Below, piece after piece: positions 12,085 to 25,192 of a stretch of 64,000 nucleotides of DNA; the first letter of the stretch is position 1; the number at the start of each line of letters is the position of its first letter. Below the pieces are notes generated by a model, which saw only the letters and a list, made by a program, of their open reading frames with translations, was not told the origin of the DNA and did not search any database. The position numbers were made by a program, and so were the translations under genes. The stretch is from Morchella semilibera (lineage: Eukaryota; Ascomycota; Pezizomycetes; Pezizales; Morchellaceae): assembly GCA_009192285.1 (NCBI GenBank), contig CM018608.1, positions 452,201 to 516,200 on the forward strand, in the 5' to 3' direction.

Positions 12085-15000
12085 ATGACTGGCAAAGAAT
12101 CTGGACCTTCGAAGCCTAATTTCTCCAGACCTGCTTACCAGCTCACTCCGGAGCAGGTTGCTCAAGAACTGCAGACAAATGTCGATACAGGTTTATCTCC
12201 AGCTCAGGCCGAGCAGGCACTTAGCAAGTACGGGCCAAACGAGTTAGATGGGGGCGAAGGGGTTCCTATATGGAAGGTCTTCGTCAAGCAAATTAGCAAT
12301 GCCATGTATGTTACTGTCCTGTTGCAAATATAAGATGTTTGTGTTCTAACTATTACTAGGATATTGTAGGTTCTCAACTTTCTTGGTCACCTGACACTAT
12401 ATAACCGCCATTATATGTTATACTAACTGCAGCCAGGGTCCTCATCCTTGCGATGGCTCTGTCTTACGGTGTTCAGGATTGGATCGAAGGTGGTGTTATC
12501 ACTGCCGTTATTGCTCTCAATGTAACTATTGGTTTCTTTCAGGAATATAGAGCGTAAGTTTTATTTGCTCATTGGTAAAAAAATATGTTTGATCCTATAA
12601 AACTAACAACTTATAGTGAGAAGACGATGGACTCACTCCGTAGCCTCTCAAGCCCTACAGCTGCTGTACTCAGGGATGGGAACGTAGAACATGTCCCAAG
12701 CAAGACTGTCGTCCCAGGCGATATCGTTGAGTTGAAGACAGGAGATGTCGTCCCTGCGGACCTCAGGCTATTTGACGTCATGAACTTCGAAACAGACGAA
12801 GCCTTGCTCACTGGTGAATCTTTACCAGTAATGAAAGACCCAGCCCTGGACCTCAATGAGGAGACTGGAGTTGGCGATAGAATAAACATGGCCTTTTCCT
12901 CGTCGACTGTTACTAAAGGGCGTGCCCGCGGTATCGTCACTGGTACGGGCATGGCTACCGAGATCGGAGCAATTGCGGAATCCCTTGCCGGCAAAGATAA
13001 GAAACCAAACCGTTCAATGTCGCGCAAGAAGTACGGTACGCTTCAACCTGTCAAGGGTGCTGCTCTTAACACCTGGGATGCCATTGGTAAACTGCTTGGG
13101 CTCACGGTTGGCACGCCTCTTCAGAGGAAGTTGTCTAAATTGGCATATGTCCTTCTTTTCTGCGCAATCCTGCTTGCCATTATCGTGTTTGGGGTCAACA
13201 AGTTCAACGTTACTCATGAAGTTACGATTTATGCTATCTCACTTGGTATGTAAATTATTTATTTATTTTTGCCCTTCCGGTTACCGCTTCTACATAGCTA
13301 ACATCACTTTCAGGTATTGCCATTATTCCGGAGTCCTTGATTGCTGTCTTGACCATCACTATGGCTGTTGGAATGAAAAGAATGGTCAAACGCAAGGTTA
13401 TTGTGCGCAAACTTGACGCTTTGGAAGCTCTGGGAGGTGTCACCAATATTTGCTCCGACAAAACCGGTACATTGACTCAAGGAAAAATGGTTACACGCAA
13501 AGCTTGGATTCCGGGTGTTGGAATCTATAGCATTGACCGCACTGGCGAAGCGACTGATCCGACATCCGGAACCATTCGCCTTGGGCCTGCACCGACCGCG
13601 ACTTCGGTGGCGGACGCCGAGAAAGAAGAACAACGCAAACAAGATGAGCGTGATCAAGCCCGTTCTGCTCTCGCCTTAAAGTTCGCCGATGAACCTAGAC
13701 CACGAAAAAAGCCTGAGGCTCCAGGAATAATGCAAGAACAAGACAATGAAGTATCAGGAGATGATCAAGAATTGCCTCAAGTGGTACCTGAGCTGGGGGC
13801 CTTCTTGCAGTCATCTGCACTTTGCAACTTGGCGACTTTGCGGTTTGATGAACAGAAAGGTATATGGCAAGCTACAGGTGACCCAACAGAAGTAAGAAAA
13901 TATTCTATCATCTTTTTTTTTTAGCTTATACTAATCAATACAGATTGCCCTACAAGTCTTTGCGCACCGATTCGACTACGGAAAAAAGAAACTTACTTCA
14001 GATGGATGGAAACAACTCGGCGAATATCCTTTTGATAGTGACGTCAAGAGAATGTCGGTCGTTTTTCAGGAACCTGACAATGGAAAGTACCTCATCTTTG
14101 CCAAAGGAGCTGTTGAAAGGATCCTTGATCTCTGTACCAATGTTGGATTCGGAGAGAATATCCAGCCTATGACTGAGGAACTCAAGGAAGAAGTCACTCG
14201 ACAAATGTCAATGCTCGCCGACCAGGGATTACGTGTTTTGGCTATTGCTCGCAGAGTTGTTGAAAGCCCCCCTAAGGACTGGACCGAGTTTCCCCGAGAC
14301 CAGGTGGAACGTGAGCTTACGCTTATGGGTCTTGCCGGGCTCTACGATCCGCCACGTCTCGAGACAAAAGATGCTGTCAGGGAATGTACTGAGGCCGGTA
14401 TTCAGGTTCATATGTTGACTGGAGACCATCCCGGAACTGCTCGTGCTATTGCTCGGGAGGTCGGGATCATTCCTAGAGATTTCGGTTCCTTCCCTCCCGA
14501 GGTGGCCAATAGTATGGTCAAAACGGCTGCCGAGTTTGATGCTCTCACTGACGAGGAAATTGACAACCTTCCGACCCTACCGTTCGTCATTGCTCGATGC
14601 GCCCCTAACACCAAAGTCCGCATGATTGATGCCCTCCACCGAAGGAACAGATATGCAGCGATGACAGGAGATGGAGTCAACGACTCCCCTAGCTTGAAGA
14701 GGGCTGATGTCGGTATCGCAATGGGTCTCGGAGGATCCGATGTTGCCAAATCTGCATCCGACATTGTGCTTACTGACGATAATTTCGCGAGTATCGTTAA
14801 TGCCGTCGAAGAGGGGAGGAGGATGTTTGACAATATCCAAAAGTTTATTCTTCATCTTCTTGTCTCTAACGTCGGGGAAGTTATCCTCTTAATTATTGGG
14901 CTTGCCTTCCAGGATAGAAACAACCTCTCGGTCTTTCCGCTTGCACCTCTTGAGATTCTTTGGATTAACATGCTCACAAGTTCGTTCCCCGCGTTTGGGT

Positions 15001-15802
15001 TGGGATTGGAGGCCGCTTCTTCCGATATTATGAGACGACCACCTCATGACTCTAAGAGGGGTGTTTTCACAAGACAAATTCTCGTTGACATGCTTGTGTA
15101 CGGAGTCATTATGGGCTCCTTATGTCTCTGTACATTTGTAATAATTGTCTTTGGCGTCGGCGACGGAAACCTTGGAGTAAACTGCAACGCTTCTTATGCG
15201 CCAGAGTGTGACCTGGTCTTCAGGGCTAGAGGCGCTGTATTCGCAGAACTCACCTGGCTGATTTTAGTTTCGGCATGGGAATTCAAGAGTATCCGTCGAA
15301 GCATGTTTAGACTGGATCCCTACCAAACAGAGCACAAATTCCCATTCTTCCGGGATGTAAGTATAATATAGAATTCCTTCGTCTTCATGAACATGACTAA
15401 TGAGGAACTCAGATTTATGAGAACAAGTTCTTGTTTTATTCCGTCTTCATCGGCGCCCTCTCGGTATTCCCGGTCGTCTACATTCCTACTCTGAACACGC
15501 AAGTGTTTAAACATAAAGGGATTACATGGGAGTGGGCATTGTCAATTGGTGCTGTTCCGATTTTCATTCTCGGGGTCGAGCTTTGGAAATTCACCAAGCG
15601 CTACACCGGCTGGTTTAACCGCGGCGAGTCTGACAGAGTAAAGAAGGATGCTTCCCTTAGTCTGCGCCAAGGATTCTTCACAATGGCAAAGACCATCACA
15701 CAACCGAATTCAATCCGATCAAGGAGAAACTCAATGAATGGGGTTGGCTCGAGGACCACTACTATGGAGAAGAGGACGGCAGTTGGAGATGAGTTGGTCT
15801 AG
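12085..15802 (+). CDS. ENA-type (type IID) P-type cation ATPase
   Basis: Plasma-membrane Na+/K+ (possibly Li+) efflux pump of the fungal ENA family. Exons: 12085-12305, 12437-12553, 12617-13245, 13314-13891, 13944-15356, 15413-15802; 1115 aa, intact. In order: cation-ATPase N-terminal domain (about 20-90), first membrane hairpin, actuator domain with LTGESLPV (about 177), the PES of membrane helix 4 ([14 protein letters not shown]), phosphorylation motif DKTGTLTQG (Asp about 370), a charged insert ([15 protein letters not shown]), the [20 protein letters not shown] nucleotide-binding segment, [16 protein letters not shown] and [20 protein letters not shown]. The C-terminal helices include [21 protein letters not shown]. 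These features separate it from SERCA and PMR1 pumps and fit ENA. Regulation by salt or pH is known for the family but cannot be read here. Confidence 0.93.
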
Positions 15803-17558
15803 TACTTTTATTTTGATTTCCTATGCGATTGATGTATTTCTTATGTCGCGTTTATTTTTTTATTTTTTTTTGTACGAGTTAACGAACTTTATGACGTCGA
15901 CCAGTTATGGATGACCTTTTACGTTCGAAGTTGATGAATGAAGGAAGCATAGAGAGAGCTAGCTATCTGTAATATAATTTATGAAGAACCATTTGCATGA
16001 TATCTCTTTGATGCTTCTGAGTCTAGAAGAATTGTCCGAGCGTTGGTCTGGCATGGTGAAAGCCCCTGGGGTGTCATTTATGTCCGCGGGGGGGGGGGGG
16101 GGGGGGTCCGCCATTTAATGGTCTATATGCGTATATAGATAGACTGGTATATAGCAATTGAATCAGTTAGGTATCTTGTCTCACTTTCACTTGCTGCATT
16201 ACATAACTCGAACAGACAGCTGGCCGTCACACAAGACGTCAAAACTGACTTTTTGAGTTACAAACTGGTGATCAGTGCCTTGAGTGGTCGTTTGTTAATG
16301 TGCTAGCTACATAACAATGTTCCCTGTTCCTACGCTCAAGAGACAACTGAGCCGAGTGATTGATCATGAGTGTACACCACCTGAAAATGCCCAAGAACCG
16401 CGGGTGCTGGTCGGTCTAGCTCGGGGGAGTTGTCAAACAGTGGGTATAACTCTGAGCTTCAAATATCTCCCCCATGCCATCACCACCATCACACGATAAG
16501 AAGTTACATGTAGCTTAGCGTTTGCTATGAATTGGCAAGTTAGTGCGGAGGTGTTCCCACAACATGTATTTTGAGAAAGGGGGGTATTCCCAATCTTTCC
16601 TTCGCAAGCTCACGGCAAATACTTGGCCTGTCCTCCCATCACAAAATTTCTTTTCCGGAGTAGCTCCGTACACCGTGTAGTTACATGTATGATCATCGAT
16701 CCAGAGGCACTCTAGATGCAGATTCACACCTTTGTTGGTATTGTTACCTAGATATATGTGTGTTAGCTCTCGAAATATGATTCTCATATTACCAGTTCCT
16801 TTCAGTATAGTAGCTAGTAAGCGATACGTCCGTCTACACGAGGTTCTCAAGCTACAATGGCTAGATTGGCCGTCCTCCATTGTAGATACATGTACGATGT
16901 ACCCAACAACCCAAGTTTAGGGTTTTTTTTTTTTTTTTTGCGTCCGTGAGTGCACCCAGGACTACCCGCGTATTCAATCTTAGATAGCTATAGATGAACG
17001 CATGGCCAGAGTATAAATATTTCCGAGTATCACGAACCGAAAATCCCTCTAGGCGGGTTTCGCTCGCGTGCGCGAGACCAATTACCGGGTCCGATTCAAA
17101 GCATCTGTGGGGGGTTCTGAGAATTTGGCATTATCTGCAGTTCTTCGTCACGAGATCCTAGCTCCGGCTGGTCTGTACGTAAATATTCGATATCCGGCAT
17201 GATGTGATTCACATGTCCGAATCACAATGTATCACTCGATACAATTGGCATGTACCTACATGTATGCTTGCTTTTTTTAACCACCCTGAGTGCCCCTATT
17301 TACCCCGCCTTCTCAACACGCTCGCGAACTGACTCCAGCTCAAGAAGTATCAATTATCTCCACACATTTTGGTTTATATCTTCGTCTGACTGGTGAATTT
17401 TACCCAAAGGCTTGGTTGGAGATATTTCCTAAATTGATTCCTACATAACCTTCGGCAATTTCCGATGCATATTTCAAATCCCCCACTCCAACGATTCCCT
17501 TAACAGTCTAGATCTCAATAAGAGGCTACCGCAGTAGCACAACACCACTAACTAATTT
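15803..17558. other. Gene-free region with homopolymers and TACATGTA palindromes
   Basis: About 1.75 kb between convergent genes. It holds a run of 19 G (16088-16106), a run of 17 T (16923-16939), and four TACATGTA palindromes (16505, 16682, 16887, 17257). No exon or RNA gene that I can support. Confidence 0.55.
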
Positions 17559-18865
17559 CTAAGATCCATAGGGACCAGTGGAAACCTGAATGACACTTTC
17601 GGCATCACCTTTGGCCTTCCGGAGCGATTGCGACATGTAAGTGCCCAACGCGCCGATGTCAGAGGACACCGACAACATATGAAACCCTTTTTGCGAAAAC
17701 ATGTGGGCTATGAAAAGTGCCAGTTTTCCCAGCGTGGGGAGAAAGGGCAATTTAAGTTAGTTAAAGACTATAAATCAATAACGTAAAGAGCTGTGGAAAC
17801 GTAATAAAAACCCCAAAGCAATGGGATTGGGATTGGACACAAACCTTGATCGCCATCAACACAGTAGATACCGGCCCTCTTTCCGGCCGCGGTCGCCGCA
17901 TTATAGACTTTTTCAATGGCGGCATGCAGGTTCGGATGAAACGTGTCGGAGGTTATTGGGTGCCCTACTCCTCGGGATTAACTAACGGTTCTATAGGTTT
18001 CAGATAGCGCTAATCTTCCAAATCAAGACGCACCGATAGAGTTTCCCAGGTCGAATGGCCCAACGTAAAGAACATCGATACCGTCAATCGCTGCTATCTC
18101 ATCCACCTACACTTGTTTAGAGAACACGCACATACGGTTCGCACTATTGCCTCGAAAGGCTGAAAGCTCTCTGGGGGGGGGGTCTGGGTGAAAGCATACA
18201 TTTTCTAAAGCTTCCTTGGTCTCGATTTGAACAATGGTGACAAGGCTGTCATTTGCTTGTTCAAGGTAATCAACAGTCGAGGAGATTCCGAAAGCTCCCA
18301 TCGGGCTATACTGGAACTTAGCTCATAACTGGGAACAAAGGAACATTTCTAAATGAAAAACCTACAAAGGACTTCCAAAACCTCTGATTCCTCTAGGGGG
18401 GAACTTGGAATATTTCACTGCAGTTCTAGCATCTTCCGCAGTGCTAATAAGAGGGACCATAATGCCATGGGCGCCAGCGTCCAAGGCACCTTTAAATCCA
18501 AACCGACATGATGTCAATTCGCTGGACCAACCAGTGAAGTTCCCACAAGATATATAACTCACGTTTGAACATCCATCCTTCGCAGGCAGGAATACGAACA
18601 ATGGGGCTAACACTGCATCCAGCAATCGCTTGCACGGCTTCATGCATAGCGGCGTCGTCGAGGTTACCATGCTCAGTATCCACAAGGACCCAGTCGACGC
18701 CGGAACGAGCAATTGAACGTGCAAGGTACCTATAGCCATATCAGTAAAAATTTATAACCATACTGGATCATAGAGGACTTGCGTTCCAGGAAGCATCTGC
18801 CATGCGCCAAAAGAGAGACCTCTTCCATTTTTTAAGGTCGTCCGAAGGCGATTTACAGATTGCAT
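17559..18865 (-). CDS. HpcH/HpaI aldolase / citrate lyase beta-like family protein
   Basis: Predicted class II, metal-dependent aldolase cleaving 2-keto-3-deoxy or 4-hydroxy-2-oxo acids to pyruvate and an aldehyde; the true substrate is unknown. Exons 5' to 3' on the minus strand: 18783-18865, 18563-18729, 18366-18489, 18200-18305, 18034-18106, 17845-17964, 17559-17707; 273 aa, in frame throughout. The first intron has a GC donor (GCAAGT): only this joins LPGT to YLARSIARSGVDW in frame. Family motifs follow: VLVDTEHGN, SPIVRIP, GAHGIMVPLISTAEDA, TIVQIET (metal-binding Glu) and VLYVGPFDLG (metal-binding Asp). The C-terminus is FHMLSVSSDIGALGTYMSQSL. It is slightly longer than bacterial relatives and has no targeting signal. 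It sits alone next to a gene-poor region. Confidence 0.88.
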
Positions 18866-21800
18866 TTTGTTAATATGAGAAGTTTGGTGATTGAAGCTAG
18901 CTGGTTGTATGTCGGTTGTCAAGCTGAAGTTTTGAACTAAGTTGGTATCGTGAGGGGACAGGAATTTCCTTCAGGTATGAGTGAGTATTTATATCAATTC
19001 TTGAAGAGAGAGATATATAAACGAATTGCGGGGAAACAGCATCTAGTAACGATGGTGTAGAACAGCCTTACCTCGTCTATTCCCCGAACTTGGCATATGT
19101 TACCAGCGACGGAACCGTACCGCCCACCGTGGCACTAGATACACATGGCGGAACCTGAGTTACGGGTCCCAAAAGAACAAACACAAGAAAAACCTACCTC
19201 ATATCATCACAGCTGCTCACTATGGATCTATTCCCGAATTGACGTCACACCAGATACACAACATTCCAATCGTTAATGAATAAGAATTCATATTTGCTAA
19301 TCATAAACCCAGGCCTGGATGGCTGTGTTGATAGTCCGTATACACTGGATGCCATCATCTGGCATGGAACGCTCTTCCCCAGACGTCAATACTTGGAATT
19401 GATATTCCCATTAACATATCGATATTTTCTTTGTTCTCATTCTTGGTATTGACCCCCTCTGTTCGGCCTATGCAGTATCTGTTCCTGCACGCCGGGCAGC
19501 TGTACGGTGGAAATCATCTGCCCCTCCCTCTCCCCGGGGATATGCATATGTGGTACTCCACATTAAATATTTTAGTCTCTATTTCACCTATGCCTAAAGG
19601 CCACAGGCGCACCGTCACCAGTGGTTATTAAATTCTTTTAGACGTGAGAGGTGGATACTATCGCTTAAACTGAACCTGTGTCTGCGGGCACACCCCGCTG
19701 GTACTCACATATTTGCTTTATGATGTTCTTGGAACTACATTGTGTTAGTGCATATGTAGGTATACGGTATATGTGCTTGTAGAAAGCTCAGCTGGAGCGG
19801 GATTAGTGCGTATCCTCTTAGCCTGGAGCTGCATCACCACTATTACCAATATCAATTGATCGATAAACTCTATGACTTGTTTCTATATGGTCACTCCCAC
19901 AGATCAGAAGAGACTAATACATACTTACAATAATTAGCCAGCGGAATTCTGTGGGCTTTCCATAGATATCACTCGTTGAGCTAATTTTGTATGGATCATG
20001 GTCAGTCACTCAGCATTAACCCCTATCATGTCTGCATAAGTAGTAGGATCTAACCTACCGCTGTCCTAGTCAAAAGCTATGCGCATGCACCTACATGTAG
20101 GCGATGGACCTCTCCCTACTACATGCATATCTGATCCGTGTCCTTGATATGGGAATCAAAAATATAATTTGACTACATATTTTTGGCCTGGTGTGACTAC
20201 ATGTAGCCTCAAAAGCCCGGGCATGCGCATGGAACGCTCTGCATTGTGATATTAGTCTGGTTCGCCAAATATATACATATCTGTGGCTTGGCTAGTGAGG
20301 GGTCAACAATTCCATATAACAATCCTACGGCCCCTCCACTCATTTGTCACGGTAATTTCGTCCGGTGGATTTTCTTCCAAGTGTTCTCTAGGCGTCTTTT
20401 TTTCTCAAGTAGCAACATTTCCAGAACCGGAAATGTGAATACGAAGCTGTGGAGCCGGATAGACATACGTACAGCTTCAATCATCCAGTGTGGTTATGGA
20501 AGCAAAAAAGCTACATATGCAAGAGGCTCACAGCTGTTAGTTCTGGCAACAGCGCAGAGAACTTGTTGGGGGTAGACGACGTCAGATCATCCACGAACCG
20601 GCAGCCGGACATAGTACTGATAGCAGGCTCTGATTTTTCATTTTTTTCTTTCTCGCAAAGTCAAAAAAAGGAAAACGAGGTTGAATCCTGCCAGCTAAAA
20701 GCTCAATCAAATACATATTTCAATACCCATTGGCGGGCCGAACAAAAATACCAGCTCTGAAGCTTGTTTTTCCCTGCGCTATGCTGGTAGATGTTATTGT
20801 CATCACAGTATTGGTGGCAGCAGCAGCAGACAGTAGATTAAAATTAAATCGGGGTTCCCAACGGCCAAACCAACGGTTGGAACACTTCGTGCGTACCTGT
20901 GAAAAAAGCAAAAAAAAAAAAAAAAAAAAAAAAAAGCAGAGAGATGACATCGCAAATCTAGAATCGGGCCATGCATGAACGGGTGCCATTCAAATGTCAC
21001 CCCTTAATAAATAAAAAAGATAAAGGGTGTTGCTCGGGTCCACTGGGCCGGAGATAAATCTACATGGAAAATCATCAGGGTATGTCTTAACAAAAAAAAT
21101 CATGGCATAGATGAAAACAAAACTTGGAGTGAAATACCTAGGCTTGCAGCTCATTACCCACCTAGTAACAAAATCGATTCCGTAAAATTATCTGCCGAAA
21201 TCTAATTGGCACCAAAAGGTTTGACGCATGGCATGTGTGTTATGTGTTGTGTCGGAGTTGCATAAACCCCTACTCTGCAAGGGCCGTTGTAAAGTCCAAG
21301 TGCTGGGGCAGCATGTGCGGTTTGTATCCTTTTTTTCTTCTAACAACGTACGTACGGTATTTCGGGTCTCAGGTCTACGTAGGGGGCAACATACGCTTAC
21401 TTTGCTAGCCGGTAGAGCATCACACAACCACCCGAGACGTGCAAACCGTAGCTACATGCTTTCCCCCCTCAAAAATCGAGTGAGATATCATGGTTGGGCC
21501 CAGGTTCTATGCAGCTAGTATGATGGCTTGCAATTGTATGTGCTCCCTTGATGGATATATGAATGTGAGTTGGGTTGGAAGTTACATAATCTAAAGCGGA
21601 GAAAAAGAGGGGTACTAAAAAGAAACTACATGTAAGTACCAACTTCTTTTTCAGCTTACTCGGAGAAAATGCCGAGACGTTTGATCTACGGGAATGGTGG
21701 GAAGCAGGTGTCGAGTGTGGGTTGGGACAAGGTATTGATTCTCTGCGCGTGGAATTAAGACGCAGGGCCTGATCCTTCAGATCTTTGGGCGGATATTCAG

Positions 21801-23854
21801 CAGGATTCGATATCATATGCAGCCCTGCTACAAAGGCAAGCTACTCCAGGGTGAACACCACGCATATACCAACCTCACCTCAGGACTGCCAATTAGTGAA
21901 GGAGGGGCACGCACATAAAAACCAAGTTTTTGCAAGTCGCCTAAGCAATTCTTCTGCCGGTCTGCAAATGAACACTTCCGACATCTCCGGAGACATTGAA
22001 TTGACACTGGTGGTGGTTGGGGGATCGACAGCATATACTCCGTAAGTACATGCCTATAAAGTCCAACTTCCTTTGAAATCATAGAAGATTATGTACGCAC
22101 ACAGTTTTGATTGAAATGTGGTGCTTGCTCTTGTGAGTACTCATAACAGCCACAGCCGCTGAATATCTGGTTTCGCGTGATGGGCAATCCCGAGGAAAAC
22201 GTGGGGAGTCGCCTAGTTAGTCGACCGGCCATACACTGAGTTGGTGTTTTTGGTGTCATGCTGCTGCCAAGTCACAAGAAGAAGCAAGAGTATCCACATG
22301 ATCAGCGTAAGCCGATGATCCCTCGAGTGATAATCCGTGACGGGCAATTCGGATACCTGGTTCAAGTCTACCTACAGTATACACTTTAGTCACAAAGTAT
22401 CGAAGAGGTACATAGAAGATACGACGAGGGGCACGACGACGGTAGGGACTGGCTTCTGAAATTAAACGGATCAGTGCATACCGCCAGCCATTGAACTTTA
22501 GTATGTGCGCGTCCGGAATAGTGGTGCCGTATATAGGATTTGATTTCTTGAGTCTGTTGTAAGTTGCTTTTCACAAATATTCCAGAATTATGCAATCGAA
22601 GATATGCCTATACTTCGAATGAATTGCACCACGCGCACTAGGCAAGACTGCGTTCCGTCGTGGGGCCCTCCTGGCTGAGGACCTGTACTGGAGGATGAGA
22701 AAAAGTAATCCCAGGTGAGAGTTTGGCTCCCTCAAATCTTATCATATTATATTTACATATACTTCCTCCAGTAGTAAGTACATCTACCAGTATGTATATG
22801 TATGTCTTAACAATTTTAGGTACATACATACATGTACATGTAGTCCTCCTTTGCGGATTCCCTGACTGCGGCTACATATTCTTGTTTTTTTTATTATTAT
22901 TATTTACTTTTCATTTATAGGGACTCCCTTCCGAAGGTTCCGACACCATAATCACGGTTAATGAGTAATCTACTGGATGTATGTTCAAATCTACTACATA
23001 TATATTTCAGATTTCAAATATAAGCGGAAAATAGTAATTGCTCATTGGCAGGTCTGATATCCATGCTCTCTATTTGTTCCCCACGACTTGTTCCGGCGCT
23101 AGTCAACAAAGCGTGCATTGCATCTGGAGCACCTGAGTTGTATCTCGCCAATGAATGGGCATCTCTTTAGCAAATGGATACAACACTTGCAGTCTATTTA
23201 ACCTACTCTGGACAATAGATTCAGATACACAGACTCGTTGTCTAAAATGTGGGCCGAGGTGGAATTATGGTCATTGGATCACTGTACCCATCAATCATGG
23301 ATACAGTACCGTATAGCTCCTAGATTCTTACCACCTCTGGGACCGATAGGTTTAAATCTTACGAGTAATGCAGCTGGAGCGAGTGAAAACACGCATATTA
23401 ACTAACATCAGATATGAGAGTGATATCAGAGATTCAGCAAGCCACAAAGGAAAAGTTATCCTAAATCGGCCTTCAAAGCACTAAATTCATGCCACAAGGA
23501 GAGAAACCCCTCTAGTTAGTGGCCCCCATTCAACGACAGACCCCGCAATACTTGAAAAGTTGATTATTTTGCTGATTCTATTAGCAACTTATTACTACCC
23601 CTCTAAAAGAAATTATACCCTCAAGCCAAAGATAGGTCTTCCCATGAAGATATTTATACAACACAATGCGGCTTTTCTCACAATACAATAACTACCTGAG
23701 TCTACCTCAAAGCTGGTCCACCGACAGTAGGCGCTATTGAGCCACCGCCTGTCGCCAAACCTGCCATCTCAAACACAAGTGATACGTGGCTGAATTTCGA
23801 ATTAGCTTCTTCACCGACCGCATACCAAGAATGGGGGGGGGGGGACAGGGAAAC
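18866..23854. other. Five-kilobase gene-poor region
   Basis: No supported gene in almost 5 kb. Short open frames lack conserved motifs and most contain homopolymers. Contents: a run of 26 A (20910-20935), five TACATGTA palindromes (20092, 20198, 21627, 22829 and an overlapping copy at 22835), and a run of 11-12 G near 23833. The composition is AT-rich with many stops in all frames. It could be old, decayed transposon DNA, but I see no terminal repeats or transposase motif. Confidence 0.5.
20910..20935. repeat. Run of 26 A
   Basis: An uninterrupted A run preceded by GAAAAAAGC. It could be a retroposon tail or simple homopolymer expansion; no target-site duplication was identified. Confidence 0.8.
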
Positions 23855-25192
23855 CTACTCATCACCGGCAGTCACTACTCTGTCCTTGGTCTGCACGAAA
23901 CCCAAGATACCACCTTCACCCTCGCTCTGATTCCCTCCCAAATGGCCCTTCCAGCAGCCCAGCTCAGTTCCAGCTCTGACATCCCATCTTCGCAGAGTCC
24001 CATCGACACCACATGAAGTAAGGATCCATCCGTCGGTCTTGACGAAGTCAACCTTCACAACAGCTTCTTTGTGCCCATCCTCCAAAGTCTTTCTCACCGG
24101 AAAACCTCTTGACGCATCGTAGATCACAATCTTGCCATCGACACCGGCAGAGGCAAGAAGTGGTTGAGTGGGGTGGAAGCAAAGTGACTCGACAGACTCG
24201 GAATGAGTGTGTAGTGATGCTAAGATCTGTCCAACTTGGCCACCGCCTGTGGAACCTCCACCGCCAGCTTGAGGTCGTCCAGCACCTCTTCTCTGTGTTC
24301 CAGATGCGGCTTGTGTAGACGAAGGGAGTCCAACGGCACGCATTTCACCAGTTGCACCACCGACAACCGCGACTGCGCCTGAAGGAGAGACAGTGACGGA
24401 GTAGAGACCACCCTCGACGGCAAAGCGCTGGTCCGCACTCGTGAGGGCGACCACCGCGCGCCCAGATTCAACTTCCCATGCATAGAAAGAGCCATCTTCC
24501 GAAACTGTACAGAGTAGCTTCCCATCTGAAGTCCAAGCTCCTGCAGAGCAAGATGCAGTGTGTGAGTAGAGAGCTTGTTTGATCTCCATGGTTCCCGTCT
24601 CTAGGGAATAGACCCATACACTTCCATCATTTGCCCCAAGAGCGAATAAAGGTTCCTTGGGGTGTGGTTGGATCCAATTTATTTCTTCAACCTCTTGCGC
24701 CTCCGCTATTTTCTTCCAGTTCTCGGCTTGTGAGTAGATCTGAATTTTCCCGTCAAGTCCACCAGTGATGGCATAGGCACCATCAGGATTAGTAAATGCG
24801 GCGGCCGAGACGGAATCCTTGTGGCCTGACAGGCGTGCTATTGTTTTTGATTCCCGAGGGGTAACATTTGCGTCTTCCGCATTTGCGGGAATGTCGGGGG
24901 TCCAGATGTAGGCGACATCGTCGCCACCTCCGGTCAAAAATATCGATGGGTCTGAAGGATGTGCGGCGATAGAGAAAATGCTATCCAAGTGTTTATCGAA
25001 ATATGCCTTTGAATCGTTTGTTATCTCTAACTCCTCAGCCTCGGCGTCGTATTCTGGGTTTTCGTCGTCCGAGTCCATGGGGACATCACCGTCGGCATCC
25101 TCGGGAATCTCCTCGGCTGCTTCGTCTGGGTTGAGCATTTGGGGTTCATCTTCGGGGTGGTCAAGGGTGGAGTCTGAAGCTGAAACGGCCAT
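23855..25192 (-). CDS. SQT1: SQT1/AAMP-type WD40 protein, ribosomal protein uL16 chaperone
   Basis: Single-exon gene, 445 aa. In yeast Sqt1 binds newly made Rpl10 (uL16) and delivers it to 60S subunits; this protein is assigned by overall architecture and wording of repeats. It begins with an acidic tail (residues about 10-60, EEIPEDADGDVPMDSDDENPEYDAEAEE), then WD40 repeats from about residue 65 to the end: HLDSIFSIAAHPSDPSIFLTGGGDD, GHKDSVSAAAFTNPDGAYAITGGLDGKI, WIQPHPKEPLFALGANDGSVW, HTASCSAGAWTSDGKLLCTVSEDGS, HTHSESVESLCFHPTQPLLASAGVDG, GHKEAVVKVDFVKTDGWILTSCGVDGTLRRW. A Gly-rich linker (about 305-325) sits before the last repeats. A TACATGTA palindrome is 40 bp upstream of the ATG. Confidence 0.88.
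   Translation of the reverse strand: MAVSASDSTLDHPEDEPQMLNPDEAAEEIPEDADGDVPMDSDDENPEYDAEAEELEITNDSKAYFDKHLDSIFSIAAHPSDPSIFLTGGGDDVAYIWTPDIPANAEDANVTPRESKTIARLSGHKDSVSAAAFTNPDGAYAITGGLDGKIQIYSQAENWKKIAEAQEVEEINWIQPHPKEPLFALGANDGSVWVYSLETGTMEIKQALYSHTASCSAGAWTSDGKLLCTVSEDGSFYAWEVESGRAVVALTSADQRFAVEGGLYSVTVSPSGAVAVVGGATGEMRAVGLPSSTQAASGTQRRGAGRPQAGGGGSTGGGQVGQILASLHTHSESVESLCFHPTQPLLASAGVDGKIVIYDASRGFPVRKTLEDGHKEAVVKVDFVKTDGWILTSCGVDGTLRRWDVRAGTELGCWKGHLGGNQSEGEGGILGFVQTKDRVVTAGDE

Noticed and set aside
20720-20989. Minus-strand frame of 89 codons with poly-Phe
   Set aside because: Produced by the 26-A run read in reverse; no other evidence.
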